Source of the DNA: Micrococcaceae bacterium
Lineage (GTDB): Bacteria > Actinomycetota > Actinomycetes > Actinomycetales > Micrococcaceae
NCBI GenBank assembly: GCA_013393415.1
Contig: JABXHI010000073.1
Span: forward strand, 20,712 to 84,711
DNA: 64,000 nucleotides
Direction: 5' to 3'
Shown: piece after piece, positions 42,829 to 51,601 of the stretch
Layout of the letters: every line of letters begins with the position of its first letter
Numbering within the stretch: the stretch's first letter is position 1
Made by a program: the position numbers and the translations under genes
Notes under the pieces: generated by a model
Databases searched by the model: none
The model's input: only the letters and a program-made list of their open reading frames with translations
What the model was told of the DNA's origin: nothing

Positions 42829-43790
42829 TCATTGAATCTCATACTTTCGAGATGCAGCTCTATACGACATATCAAATAGATAACTGGTGCTCTAACTTTG
42901 TTGCTGTGAACTTTCAGGGTGTGTGAAAGTCTGCCATTCTCTCACCCAAGCTTACCGGCGCAATGGGCCTCACTGGTGTGCTGGGGCAATAGCGTGGCCG
43001 AGAACAGGTTCTCGCGTTTCAAGATCGATTTCTACCATCACCAACGGTTCGACAGCGACTGCGAAGCGGAAGCCGTCATCAGGTGCTCTATCGAGTCCTT
43101 GTACAGCCGATGCCGACTCAACGAGCGTGCCGGTGGGCTTCCACTCATCAACGTCGGAGATGACGATGACACCGGTTGCCAAGAGCCCTTGCCCGTTCAA
43201 TCAGAAAACAAGCAACGTAGCTTGTCTCAAAAGTTGACGGCTGCAATGGCTTCGCATTCCTCACGTTCAGCAGGTGTGCAGACATTTTTCACAGCGGTTG
43301 CACATTGGCGATGACTTTCATGGGTGCCGCGACAGAGTAACGATTCCGCGGGGCCGGTCGCTTGACCCGAGGCATTGTGTGCTGCCAGGGGAGGAGCGTT
43401 GCAAGCGGTTTAAGCTCAAAGCGATCGGCATGGCGGTGGCAAATGTTTCGTTCCGTCCAGGATCGATTTCGCCGACGATACGCATTCGCATTGTCCAGTA
43501 CACGTGCTTGAGGGGGCTGTCGCCAATGGGGCGGTATCTGATCCGTCACCGGGGCCTTTTGGGTCTGGCCCCGAGTACCTCAACTATTGGCAGTCGTCGT
43601 CATCATGTTCCAAAGGACTCTGCCGAACCGAGCCGCGGCGGGGAAATCGTCACCGTCGGCGGAGGCATGCGGGATCAAGATGCGGTCACGGCTTGGCTAA
43701 ACGGCACTTCGCCGGACCGTGGGGCTCGTCGTCATCGTCATGGCCCCGATGTTTCACCGACAATGAGCGCGGTGCAACCTGAGGCGGGGT
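42829..43790. other. decayed region upstream of the McrB remnant
   Basis: No open frame spans this region. A leftward frame of 76 codons (43200-42970, with ISDVDEWKPTGTLVESASAV) and a leftward piece near 43503-43318 look protein-like but match nothing I know. The N-terminal part of McrB expected here, including the Walker A motif, is not found. It probably represents DNA rearranged when McrB was lost. Confidence 0.4.
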
Positions 43791-44728
43791 GTGCCGTGGT
43801 TGATGTACTCTAGATCGACCTTGATACGGTCGAGCGCTATTCAGCAGTGGGGCGTAGAAACGTACTTCGCGAATAGGCACGTTCTCGACGACCTGTTGGA
43901 TTCACACGTGACCCATCTGCAATTACATCCAGGCACCGGGTATTCAGAATTCATTGCCGGGTTGCAGCTCGGCGAAGACGGTCGGACGGAGTTCAGAGAA
44001 GGTATCTTGCTCGAGCTCGCGCGAACCATGCGTGAGGAAGAGCCAGGGGAACTTGCTCAATTGCCCCACGTGCTGATTCTGGATGAGGTCAACCGGACGG
44101 ATCTCTCGGTGATGTTGGGAGAAGCCTTCAGCGCGATCGAAGCTGATAAGCGTGGCATCTCGATGACGCTTCCGGCGACCGACAAGGACGGTGACAACCT
44201 TGCATTGGTCGTTCCCGATGAACTCTACATAATTGGCACGATGAACGAAATCGATCACTCCGTGGAGTCCCTAGATTTTGCATTGCGTCGTCGGTTCTTG
44301 TGGTTCGACTCTTCGTTCGACGCTGACGGTCTGCGAAGCATATGGCAGTACGAGTGGGAACGGGTACGCCGCGGGTCACGTGTGACGAAGCAGAGGAGCA
44401 ACTCGAACACCTCATTGGCAATATCGAATCGCTCAATGCCGGAATTGCTGCCACGCCTGATCTGGGCGACGCATACGAAATCGGCCACGCATTCTTCAAG
44501 GAGTTGGCGTTCTTAGTCGACGAGACGTTCCAGGGTCGGCGCCCAGTCAAGGGGACAATCCTGTGGACTCCGAGTGGCAAGCCCAGGGCAGCGTTGACGA
44601 GTTTGTGGAACTTCTCGATCCGGCCACTACTAGAACAGTACTTAGCCGGTTCTGATGAACAGCAGTCGTTACTGGAAACGTTCCGTGACACGTTGATGGA
44701 ACCACCTGGAGCCGGTCATGCACGCTAG
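43791..44728 (+). pseudogene. mcrB: McrB-like AAA+ GTPase, N-terminally truncated and frameshifted
   Basis: McrB is the GTP-driven motor of McrBC restriction of modified DNA. The surviving part has LQLHPGTGYSEFIAGLQL, the Walker B HVLILDEVNRTDLSVMLGEA, IEADKRGIS, the sensor-like IIGTMNEIDHSVESLDFALR and RRRF. The Walker A loop is absent. Around 44340-44385 a frameshift separates this from DEAEEQLEHLIGNIESLNAG and HAFFKELAFLVDE, the normal C-terminal region, in another frame to 44728. The last codons overlap the McrC start by 11 nt, as in intact operons. Confidence 0.8.
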
Positions 44729-46055
44729 CGATGACAATGTGCACCTGTCCATCACCGATCTGACACCAGAAGCCGCGTGGTCGACGGACCTGACGACTTC
44801 GGACCACGAGTGGCTCCGGTCGATTGCGAGTCTAGAACCGGAACAGTTTTTGTTGTCCGAACATCTTGCCCAGCAGTCGGCTTCTGCTGTAGATGCTCCG
44901 GAACCGATTCTCGATCGGGACCTGCATGGGTGGCGGGCCGGTCGATATATCGGAGAAATCCACCACCAGGGACGAACACTTCGCATCAGGCCACGCCTTG
45001 GGATTGACACGATCGCCCAATGGCTCAGCACCATTCACAACGTGCAAATCCTCCCGGACACTGCTGGGCGCTCGCAGGGCAGCCGGTCACTGATAATCCA
45101 ACTGGCCGCCGCGATGTGGCGCGCGATCGTTGCAAAAGCGGGAACTCACAGCCTGGCACGAGAAAAGGTGACTCGCCGAAGTCGAGGACTGCAGATCAAA
45201 GGCAAACTCGACATGGCATCCACGAGCCGACTGCGGGCCACCGGGCGTCCAGAGCTGGTCTCTACGATGACGCATCGCACGCTGGTTACCGCAACAAACG
45301 CTGCGGTCGTTGCGGCCGATAGGGTGCTTTATGCTCAGATGGGCAACCCCAGGTGGCGTGGGCAACGTATCAGTGAGCAACTGACCACGCTGCGTCAGGC
45401 GGTAGGCAACAACCCGCGGTTGCCGTCAAAGGCTCAACTCAAGCGTGCACGGTACACGCCGATTACAGTCAAATGGCGAGATGCAGCTGAACTGTCGCAT
45501 CGTATTGCCTCGAACCAACTGCTGAACCAGAACACTCGCGACGCTTCGACCTACGGTGTGCTCATTGATGTCGCTGAACTGTGGGAGCGGTTCGTGCTGC
45601 ACTGTGCGGCTCAAGCAACTGCAGAGAATGTGATCCACGGAACGAAGGCGACCGCAGGACAGCATCTCCTACGTTCGGAGCTCGACCCAGGCGCTGGGCT
45701 GGGACGGCTCTATCCGGATATCATGATCGGCCCTATTGCGGACCATAGTGCTTGTAGTGCTTTGATCGATGCCAAATACAAACCGCTAACCGATCCGCGA
45801 GGCGTGGACCGAGAAGACCTGTATCAAGTGCATGCCTACAGTCAGAGCTTCAGGCCCCAGATGTCGTTGCTTGCGTATCCCTTGGTTCATGAGCGGTCCG
45901 CACGAGCGGAGAAGCTGAGCCCGTGGACTTCCACCGCTGGATCTCGGTTGGACTTTCTGCGATTGCCAACCAACGAACAGGACTGCATTGCGGCATTGAG
46001 CAGCTGGCTGCAGTCGAGCGAAGCTCAAAGTGTGGACCGGGCAGCGAGATGGTGA
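44718..46055 (+). CDS. mcrC: McrC-like 5-methylcytosine restriction endonuclease subunit
   Basis: The 445-aa protein has the McrC N-terminal part (ILDRDLHGWRAGRYIGEIHH, a beta-rich DNA or McrB contact region) and a PD-(D/E)xK nuclease at the C-terminal end: LYPDIMIG (Asp, about 330) and SALIDAKYKPL (Asp-x-Lys, about 350). It starts at ATG 44718 inside the end of the McrB remnant. It appears intact, but McrC needs the McrB motor, which is broken here, so restriction would not work unless another McrB acts in trans. Confidence 0.85.
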   Translation: MHASDDNVHLSITDLTPEAAWSTDLTTSDHEWLRSIASLEPEQFLLSEHLAQQSASAVDAPEPILDRDLHGWRAGRYIGEIHHQGRTLRIRPRLGIDTIAQWLSTIHNVQILPDTAGRSQGSRSLIIQLAAAMWRAIVAKAGTHSLAREKVTRRSRGLQIKGKLDMASTSRLRATGRPELVSTMTHRTLVTATNAAVVAADRVLYAQMGNPRWRGQRISEQLTTLRQAVGNNPRLPSKAQLKRARYTPITVKWRDAAELSHRIASNQLLNQNTRDASTYGVLIDVAELWERFVLHCAAQATAENVIHGTKATAGQHLLRSELDPGAGLGRLYPDIMIGPIADHSACSALIDAKYKPLTDPRGVDREDLYQVHAYSQSFRPQMSLLAYPLVHERSARAEKLSPWTSTAGSRLDFLRLPTNEQDCIAALSSWLQSSEAQSVDRAARW

Positions 46056-46397
46056 GTCCAGTTAGGCCAAGGACGCCGAGGGCCTGCGGTTGTGGCAGGT
46101 TGGTTTCGCTGACTTTGCGCCGACACTGTTTGCATCGACCACGGTGCGCTCGCGCTACCAAAACATCCCCGGTGATGATCTCACTGGGGAGATCATCTGG
46201 GTGCTCCGTCGCCAGGATTGTTCCAATTGCTATAGCTCGTATGGCCGGGGCCTAAGGGGTTTCCACAATTTGAATCTGACCAATTAAACAGAGCAAATCG
46301 CGGGGTAGGCTATTGGCTACCTACCGCTGCTGGCTTTGTGTAGGTCTGTAGCAGATGAACGATCATTCGGAGTTCTCATACGAAAGGCGCGTGGCTA
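46056..46397. other. spacer after McrC
   Basis: A 65-codon frame at 46090-46287 (with YQNIPGDDLTGEIIWVLRR) has no recognisable relatives. Otherwise nothing is seen before the RelA/SpoT-type remnant. Confidence 0.35.
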
Positions 46398-47017
46398 ATG
46401 GCAGGTCCCACGAAGAGCCAGTTGAAGAAGGCCGGATCCAGAATTCGACGCTTTTATCGCGGTGAAGCATCACTCCGCGATCTTGATGATGCAATACGGG
46501 ATATCGAATCTTACCGGGCTCAATTTGCGAAACCTTTGCGTGCAATGAACATGGCATTGCGTCGATATGTCAGGCAGGCTGAGGTTTCGGCGCAAGTGAC
46601 GCAAAGACTGAAGAAAGTTCCAACCATTATCGACAAGATTTCGGCTCGTGAGACTGCTTTGAACCTCACCACAATGCACACCGGATTATTAAACATCGAG
46701 ACTACGTGACTGACCCAAGGGCCTCGGGCTATCGAGCACATCACCTCATTTTCGAAACATCGAATACCCTGCCTGTTGAAGTGCAACTACGTACGAGATC
46801 GATGCATATTTGGGCCGAAACTGTCGAGGGTTTCTCGCACGACCTCCATATGAATTTGAAACAGGATGGTGAGGGTGTCATGTTCGAATTTCTGAAGGTC
46901 GTCGCGGAGATTTATTGGTGTCGCGAGAGTGGTGCCCCTGTAACGGATGAGCTCAGAACGCTGTACAATGAACTCTTAGTTGAAGCAAAAGACTTTATGA
47001 AAAAGCAGATGCTTTAA
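46398..47017 (+). pseudogene. RelA/SpoT-domain small alarmone synthetase-like, internally deleted and frameshifted
   Basis: The N-terminal 87 residues read AGSRIRRFYRGEASLRDLDD and TQRLKKVPTIIDKISARE up to LNLTTMHTG, the normal entry of single-domain RelA/SpoT proteins. The frame then stops at 46709. In the next frame IIKHRDYVTDPRASGYRAHH leads into VEVQLRTRSMHIWAETVEG, the conserved end of the synthetase fold. About 60-70 residues that should lie between, including the catalytic Gly-x-Arg and following region, are missing. Such proteins can be housekeeping alarmone synthetases or toxSAS toxins; the neighbour at 47058 suggests a toxin-antitoxin-like pair. Confidence 0.75.
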
Positions 47018-47057
47018 CGGATGAGGGAGACGTCGCCTCATCCAGGAAAGGAAAGTC

Positions 47058-47318
47058 ATGGCTGGCATCAAAAACTTTCTGTTGGTGTTTGACCACAGCA
47101 AAGATGAACTTCTCGAAGAACTGGACTTTGGCGAGGATATAGAGATCGCAACGGAGGCGTACTCGCGTTTTGAACGTAAGTACGCTGACGACCGTGCGAT
47201 AGACGTTGTCCTCGTTGGTTCAGACTCAATCGAGACTGTGAAGTTCACCCACGCCAACTATTTCCCCGGCAGCTCGCAACGTTTAATGCATGACGCTCTA
47301 AATCTCTACGCTTCCTAG
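47058..47318 (+). CDS. small partner protein of the RelA/SpoT-type gene (86 aa)
   Basis: The ATG at 47058 has GGAAAGG and lies 40 bp after the RelA/SpoT remnant. The protein is acidic (KDELLEELDFGEDIEIATEA) with an ending VDVVLVGSDSIETVKFTHAN then YF that I recall from small proteins often encoded right after RelA/SpoT-domain genes. It is intact while the synthetase is broken, the state expected if the synthetase was toxic and its partner an antitoxin (inference). Confidence 0.65.
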   Translation: MAGIKNFLLVFDHSKDELLEELDFGEDIEIATEAYSRFERKYADDRAIDVVLVGSDSIETVKFTHANYFPGSSQRLMHDALNLYAS

Positions 47319-47557
47319 AACTAACTCCGCCCGTCAGCGGATAAGGGCGTATCGCCATGTGCACAATTGGCATGTCCCCAATGTATGACCACTACGAACT
47401 CCTGACTGCAGACCGATTCATGCGCAAGGCAACCCCCAGTGGTCGTCTCCAGCAGTCTCTAGATACCCGACCGAACTGAGTCACGGTGTGGGAAAGTCAT
47501 CGTCGGGTGGGGTATGGCTAGATGCGGCTATGACGTGGCCGATCCTTATGTTCCCGT

Positions 47558-48394
47558 TCATTGATCAGTGACCCTCACGTGTTCTTCGTAGGCGCGTCGG
47601 GCAAGCTCGCGTGAGTGCCACCTGCGGAACATGCCTGACTGGTTGGCCCGCATGAGATTGAGGCAGAATTCTCTGACGCCTTGCAAGATTTCCACGTGAT
47701 CGAGCGCCCGTGCCACATACCCCGTCGGAATAGTGACGTTATCGACCGGCCCAATGCTGTAGCTGGGTTGGCGTGACATGGTGGGGATCATCGGGCCCGT
47801 AGTCTGCCAACGTTCCCGGACTTCGCCGTCTGTGATCATCGTCCCGGGTGACATGTTGAGCACACTGCAGTGTATCTGTACGCGTTCCCCATGAGGATTA
47901 ATGAGTTCAAAGGGTTCGCGGGGCACGTATAAGACTTCGAGGCTGCCGACGTTGAGCGTCGCGAGTCGCCCTCCAACAGTGTTCGGGTAATCCGAGACCG
48001 TCCAATAGATGCTTTCGAGCTCGACCGCTTCGGGGATAGCTCGAGCGATCACCGCCCCCAGATCAGCGCACACTGCATTGGCGACGGTAGGCCAGGTCTC
48101 GTCCTCGGTGGTTGCATTCATCCATGGCTGCTGGCCCTCAGCGCTGCGGTGTAGCTTCGTTTTGCCTTCGACCCGGCGATCCGCTGCGCGACGGATATCT
48201 GCGATGTCATAGTCGGAATCACCATTTGCCCAGTGCAGCTGGTCAATGATGGGGATGGCTTCGTCTAATTCGCTGGGTCCTTCAAATCCAAAGTTGAAGA
48301 CCTTGTTGCGTAATGAGTAGCCTTCTTCTTTTTGCCAGGCGATGATCTGGAACTCGAGTTCATCAAGGTCAGCAGGGTCAGCGTCCATGACCAT
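47558..48394 (-). CDS. hypothetical protein (278 aa), possibly 5' truncated
   Basis: Soluble, acidic protein. It begins abruptly (MVMDADPADLDELEFQIIAW) with no ribosome binding site, and the in-frame codons upstream (ATIEAWKDITRL) look like protein until a TGA at about 48430, so the original start may be lost. It continues with NKVFNFGFEGPSELDEAIPI and a C-terminal helix (RRWHSRELARRAYEEHVR). No family is recognised. A TTG at 48397 is an alternative start. Confidence 0.55.
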   Translation of the reverse strand: MVMDADPADLDELEFQIIAWQKEEGYSLRNKVFNFGFEGPSELDEAIPIIDQLHWANGDSDYDIADIRRAADRRVEGKTKLHRSAEGQQPWMNATTEDETWPTVANAVCADLGAVIARAIPEAVELESIYWTVSDYPNTVGGRLATLNVGSLEVLYVPREPFELINPHGERVQIHCSVLNMSPGTMITDGEVRERWQTTGPMIPTMSRQPSYSIGPVDNVTIPTGYVARALDHVEILQGVREFCLNLMRANQSGMFRRWHSRELARRAYEEHVRVTDQ

Positions 48395-48514
48395 CAAGCG
48401 GGTGATGTCTTTCCATGCTTCGATGGTGGCTCAATGAAGGAGGGTGTATGAAAACTTCTTGTACTCACGTTGGACTCGGTGACAAAGCTGTAATAGGTGA
48501 CTCGAATATTGCTC

Positions 48515-48562
48515 TTGTCGTTGACAATGCCAGCCAGGACTCACTACAGTTGTCACCGACAA
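48515..48562 (+). promoter_or_regulatory. promoter with two identical operator-like inverted repeats
   Basis: TTGTC-GTT-GACAA at 48515-48527 and TTGTC-ACC-GACAA at 48550-48562 have the same perfect 5-bp arms and 3-bp spacer, 35 bp centre to centre. A -35 TTGACA (48521-48526) and -10 TACAGT (48545-48550) with 18 bp between fit exactly, so the repeats overlap the -35 box and the -10/start region. The gene downstream encodes a DNA-binding protein, pointing to autoregulation. Confidence 0.65.
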
Positions 48563-48616
48563 GCCCAGGTACGTTTTTCGGTGTTGATGTCAGTGGAAAT
48601 GAGGGGAGCCCAGAAC

Positions 48617-49117
48617 GTGGAAATTTTGCATGTGAATATTGTTTTCAAAGCGGGTGAAAGGTTTACCGAAGATCTTGCGTTCGATGTTAGCGAGCGTCTT
48701 GAAGCGTTTGCCGCTGTTATGAGCGTGGCACAAGATTTAATGGGTGGGTCCATCGCCCTCACAGTGGAAGCGAGTGGGCTCACCAATGCTTTTGAAACTG
48801 CTCGGAGCGCGGTAGTGACAACACTTCAGGCCGAGGGCGTAGATGCCACTATTACCTCCGTGATGGTTCAGGCTGAAAGTGAATTCCAGGAGGAGTTGCG
48901 TGCGCCCGTGTACCCGGAAGTGGTGGGGTTTGCCGAGATTGCAAAGATTGTTGGTGTATCGCGTCAACGCATACGCCAACTTACAGAAAAGCCAAGTTTT
49001 CCTCGCCCCGTTATTAGAACGGGGCAGGGGCCGCTCTATACTGTCCATGCAGTAAATCGATGGGCAGAAACACGAAGCGCTGCAAATCATTCGGCTGCCC
49101 ATAGCGCGACGGCGTAG
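48617..49117 (+). CDS. helix-turn-helix DNA-binding protein, probably autoregulatory
   Basis: The 166-aa protein has an alpha/beta N-terminal half (VEILHVNIVFKAGERFTEDL) and a C-terminal helix-turn-helix: EVVGFAEIAKIVGVSRQRIR then QLTEKPSFPRPVIRTGQGP, the AlpA/MerR-like form found in phage and plasmid regulators. I chose GTG 48617 with GAGGGGAG 8 bp upstream; an ATG at 48599 is in frame. Its promoter carries two identical inverted repeats. It stands at the edge of the defence island, so it may control island genes or its own level. Confidence 0.65.
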   Translation: MEILHVNIVFKAGERFTEDLAFDVSERLEAFAAVMSVAQDLMGGSIALTVEASGLTNAFETARSAVVTTLQAEGVDATITSVMVQAESEFQEELRAPVYPEVVGFAEIAKIVGVSRQRIRQLTEKPSFPRPVIRTGQGPLYTVHAVNRWAETRSAANHSAAHSATA

Positions 49118-49287
49118 CTTTGTAATAACTCCTGTGGACCTTTTCACCTTGAACCGGCACGCGCGCTGCGGCGGACACTTGTCACTCACGCACGAGAGAT
49201 CTACTAGCCGGAGCCATATTGCTCGGAGTAGTTCATCACCGGGTACTTTGGGTGAGTTTTCGTGACGGCTCGGAGTGGCTTCTTTTG

Positions 49288-50346
49288 TTAGTCTGGCTTG
49301 CCAGGGCGCTGAGGCTGTTGTTGCGTGATGCAGTGGATCCCGCCGCCAAAGGCAAAAATATCCCGTGCTTCAACGAGCTCAATCGTCCGACCGGGGTAGG
49401 CCTCAGCCAGAATATCTGCGGCTCGTGCATCAGCATCCGGATCATCGAAAGCACACAGCACCACAACGTCGTTGGCGACGTAGTGGTTAATGTAGGAGTA
49501 ATCGACCCAGCCTTCATCATCTTGGAGGATCGACGGGGCCGGCACATCAATGATTTTCAGAGGCTGTCCCTGGGCGTCGACGGCTTGCTCTAATGTGTGG
49601 CGTAGCTGTTTGCTGACCTCATGGTCAGGGTGGTCGGGGTTGTCTTGACGGTGCAGTAGTACCGAGCCGGGCTCGGTGAATGAGGCCACGATGTCCACGT
49701 GCCCGCGCGTTCCAAAGCCATCGTAATCGCGAGTCAAGCCGCGAGGGAGCCACACGGCATGGTTAGTGCCCAGCTGGGCGTGGATTTCGTTTTCTACGGA
49801 CGCTTTGGTTGCGTTCGGATTGCGGTCTGGGTCGAGCTGGACAGTGTCGGTCAGTAACACGGTGCCTTTGCCATCGACGTGGAATGCGCCGCCCTCGTTG
49901 ACCAGCGGTGAATCTGACGTCGGCGTGCCGGCTTGTTCGCTGACAAAATGTCCAAGCTGGGCATCGTGTTCCCACGCAGCCCAGCTTTGAGCACCCCACC
50001 CGTTGAATATCCAATTGACCGCGACAAGTTGGTCATCTGTGCCATGCACAAACGTAGGGCCCGAGTCGCGCATCCAGGCGTCGTCTAACGGTGCCTCGAG
50101 AATCTCGATATCCGAACCCAGCATTTCTGCGGCAGTGGCAGCGTCGTTGGAAGATGCGACGACGGTGACCGGTTCATAGCGAGCGATCGTGTTGGCCACG
50201 GCGGTCCATGCAATGCGCGCTCGTCGAAGTGTTGCAGACCCTTCTGCTCCAAAAGTGTCATTGGGCGGCGGAAATGACATCCAGGTGCGTTCGTGGGGCG
50301 CCCATTCGGGTGGCATGGACACGTAGTTCACGGCTGATTGCTCCAT
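49288..50346 (-). CDS. aguA: agmatine deiminase (peptidyl-arginine-deiminase-type)
   Basis: The enzyme converts agmatine to N-carbamoylputrescine and ammonia. The 352-aa protein begins MPPEWAPHERTWMSFPPPND, carries DDAWMRDSGPTFV with the conserved Arg-Asp, and ends in the catalytic Cys motif GGGIHCITQQQP (Cys about 339). The length is normal. The ATG at 50346 has GGAGAACC. It is next to a LacI regulator in the same direction and belongs to the amine cluster together with the amine oxidase and dehydrogenase. Confidence 0.88.
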   Translation of the reverse strand: MEQSAVNYVSMPPEWAPHERTWMSFPPPNDTFGAEGSATLRRARIAWTAVANTIARYEPVTVVASSNDAATAAEMLGSDIEILEAPLDDAWMRDSGPTFVHGTDDQLVAVNWIFNGWGAQSWAAWEHDAQLGHFVSEQAGTPTSDSPLVNEGGAFHVDGKGTVLLTDTVQLDPDRNPNATKASVENEIHAQLGTNHAVWLPRGLTRDYDGFGTRGHVDIVASFTEPGSVLLHRQDNPDHPDHEVSKQLRHTLEQAVDAQGQPLKIIDVPAPSILQDDEGWVDYSYINHYVANDVVVLCAFDDPDADARAADILAEAYPGRTIELVEARDIFAFGGGIHCITQQQPQRPGKPD

Positions 50347-50509
50347 GATCGGGTTCTCCTGCGTAGGTAACGAGTATGCTCAAGGGCTACTCGAGAGCGC
50401 TCGTAAGAAATCTTTGTGAGTTGCAGCATACCCCAAAAATGAACGCCAGTCATTTATGGCCATGCTCATCGCACGCTGGTGTGTGGCCCGAGGGGGTGGG
50501 GTGGAGCCT

Positions 50510-51469
50510 TTAGCCTTTTGGGGTGCTCAGTACTGCTGGGTGTAAAACCTTCGAGCCGTGTTCGACTTTGTCGGCTAGCACATCCAAGAGGAGCTTGGCG
50601 GCGCTCTGTCCGTACTCGCGCGCTCGCAGGTCTATGCCGACTAAATTCGAAGATCCCGGATCTGACGCCATGGTAGCCATTTGAGTCGTATGGTCGCCGC
50701 GCCGGGCGGCGAGGGCCATGGCGCGGGTGGCTGCTCCCTGGACGGTCCAGAGGAGAGCGTCGTTATCGCCTGCAGCATCGAGTATCGCAGCGATTTCTGA
50801 CTCGCCGGGTTCAATTGAAGTTCGTAGAACGTGGGGTTCAATCCCGCGGGCATAGCACCAATCGGTGTAGCCTGCCGTGACTCGTGACATCCATAGTGGC
50901 TCTGCCCGTCCTGTGAGCGCGACATGGCCAGGGGCGCTCGCTCCGCGACGTTGTAGTTCGGTAAGTACCGTTTGTACCAGGCTTCGATGATCGGCCTCGA
51001 TCCAGGCGTTTACAAGCTCAGCGCCTGGCCCGAAGTAGGCGCCCACGGCGACAATCGGCGTGTCTCGTTGGGCTATCAGAGCCGTAGGAAAGGTTTCTTC
51101 GGTTGGGTCGATGATCAGCAAGCCGTCGATCGCCAAGCTGTGGCTTGGGCGGCCTGGCCGTTTTGTGTGCAGTAGCAGGTCAATGCTGTATTCGGCCGCA
51201 GCTTCTGCAGCACCGAAGGCGAACTCCATGTAGAACGCGAGATTCAAGACGTCTTCTGGAATTTGCAGGCCAATAGCATGATGACGACCGCTGCGAAGTT
51301 GCTGGGCGGCGCGATTAGAGGTGTAACCCATCGATGCGGCCATGGCTTTGACGCGTTCTCGGGTCGCTGCAGAGACTCGACCGCTTCCGTGTAAGGCTGA
51401 TGAGACGGTGGTTTTCGAGATGCCGAGGGCCTTTGCGATATCGATAATGGTCACTTCAGGCTTTGGCAT
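50510..51469 (-). CDS. LacI family transcriptional regulator
   Basis: A LacI repressor of 319 aa with the N-terminal helix-turn-helix VTIIDIAKALGISKTTVSSA and the hinge RVKAMAASMGYTSNRAAQQL, followed by a periplasmic-binding-type sensor domain. The inducer is unknown. It faces the MFS and amidohydrolase operon across about 130 bp with a perfect 20-bp palindrome, the probable operator. It may also govern the deiminase downstream. Confidence 0.9.
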   Translation of the reverse strand: MPKPEVTIIDIAKALGISKTTVSSALHGSGRVSAATRERVKAMAASMGYTSNRAAQQLRSGRHHAIGLQIPEDVLNLAFYMEFAFGAAEAAAEYSIDLLLHTKRPGRPSHSLAIDGLLIIDPTEETFPTALIAQRDTPIVAVGAYFGPGAELVNAWIEADHRSLVQTVLTELQRRGASAPGHVALTGRAEPLWMSRVTAGYTDWCYARGIEPHVLRTSIEPGESEIAAILDAAGDNDALLWTVQGAATRAMALAARRGDHTTQMATMASDPGSSNLVGIDLRAREYGQSAAKLLLDVLADKVEHGSKVLHPAVLSTPKG

Positions 51470-51518
51470 GTGAGTAGTTTAGCAGTGTGTTTTGTCGTGG
51501 ATCTTTTGAGCGGTGGTG

Positions 51519-51576
51519 TTGACAAGATCACAGAGTTGTGAGTAATGTGCATCACATTGCAGGAACGTTCCTGCAA
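51519..51576 (+). promoter_or_regulatory. promoter and LacI operator of the MFS/amidohydrolase operon
   Basis: A -35 TTGACA (51519-51524) and -10 TAATGT (51543-51548) are 18 bp apart. An inverted repeat AATGTG-CAT-CACATT at 51544-51558 covers the -10, and a perfect palindrome TTGCAGGAACGTTCCTGCAA (51557-51576) with the AACGTT centre usual for LacI proteins follows the start site. The palindrome is the likely LacI operator. Confidence 0.75.
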
Positions 51577-51601
51577 ATGACAACACTTGCTAGGAGTCTT
51601 C

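Noticed and set aside
43274..43813. A 179-codon plus-strand frame in the decayed region before McrB
   Set aside because: Arg- and Gly-rich composition typical of reading the wrong strand of GC-rich DNA, with no family match.
47357..47479. A 40-codon plus-strand frame before the unknown 47558 gene
   Set aside because: Too short, no good ribosome binding site, and no relatives recognised.
48448..48657. A 69-codon frame with a strong AAGGAGG ribosome binding site
   Set aside because: It runs across the promoter and both inverted repeats of the DNA-binding gene and overlaps its start; it is probably spurious, though the ribosome binding site is striking.
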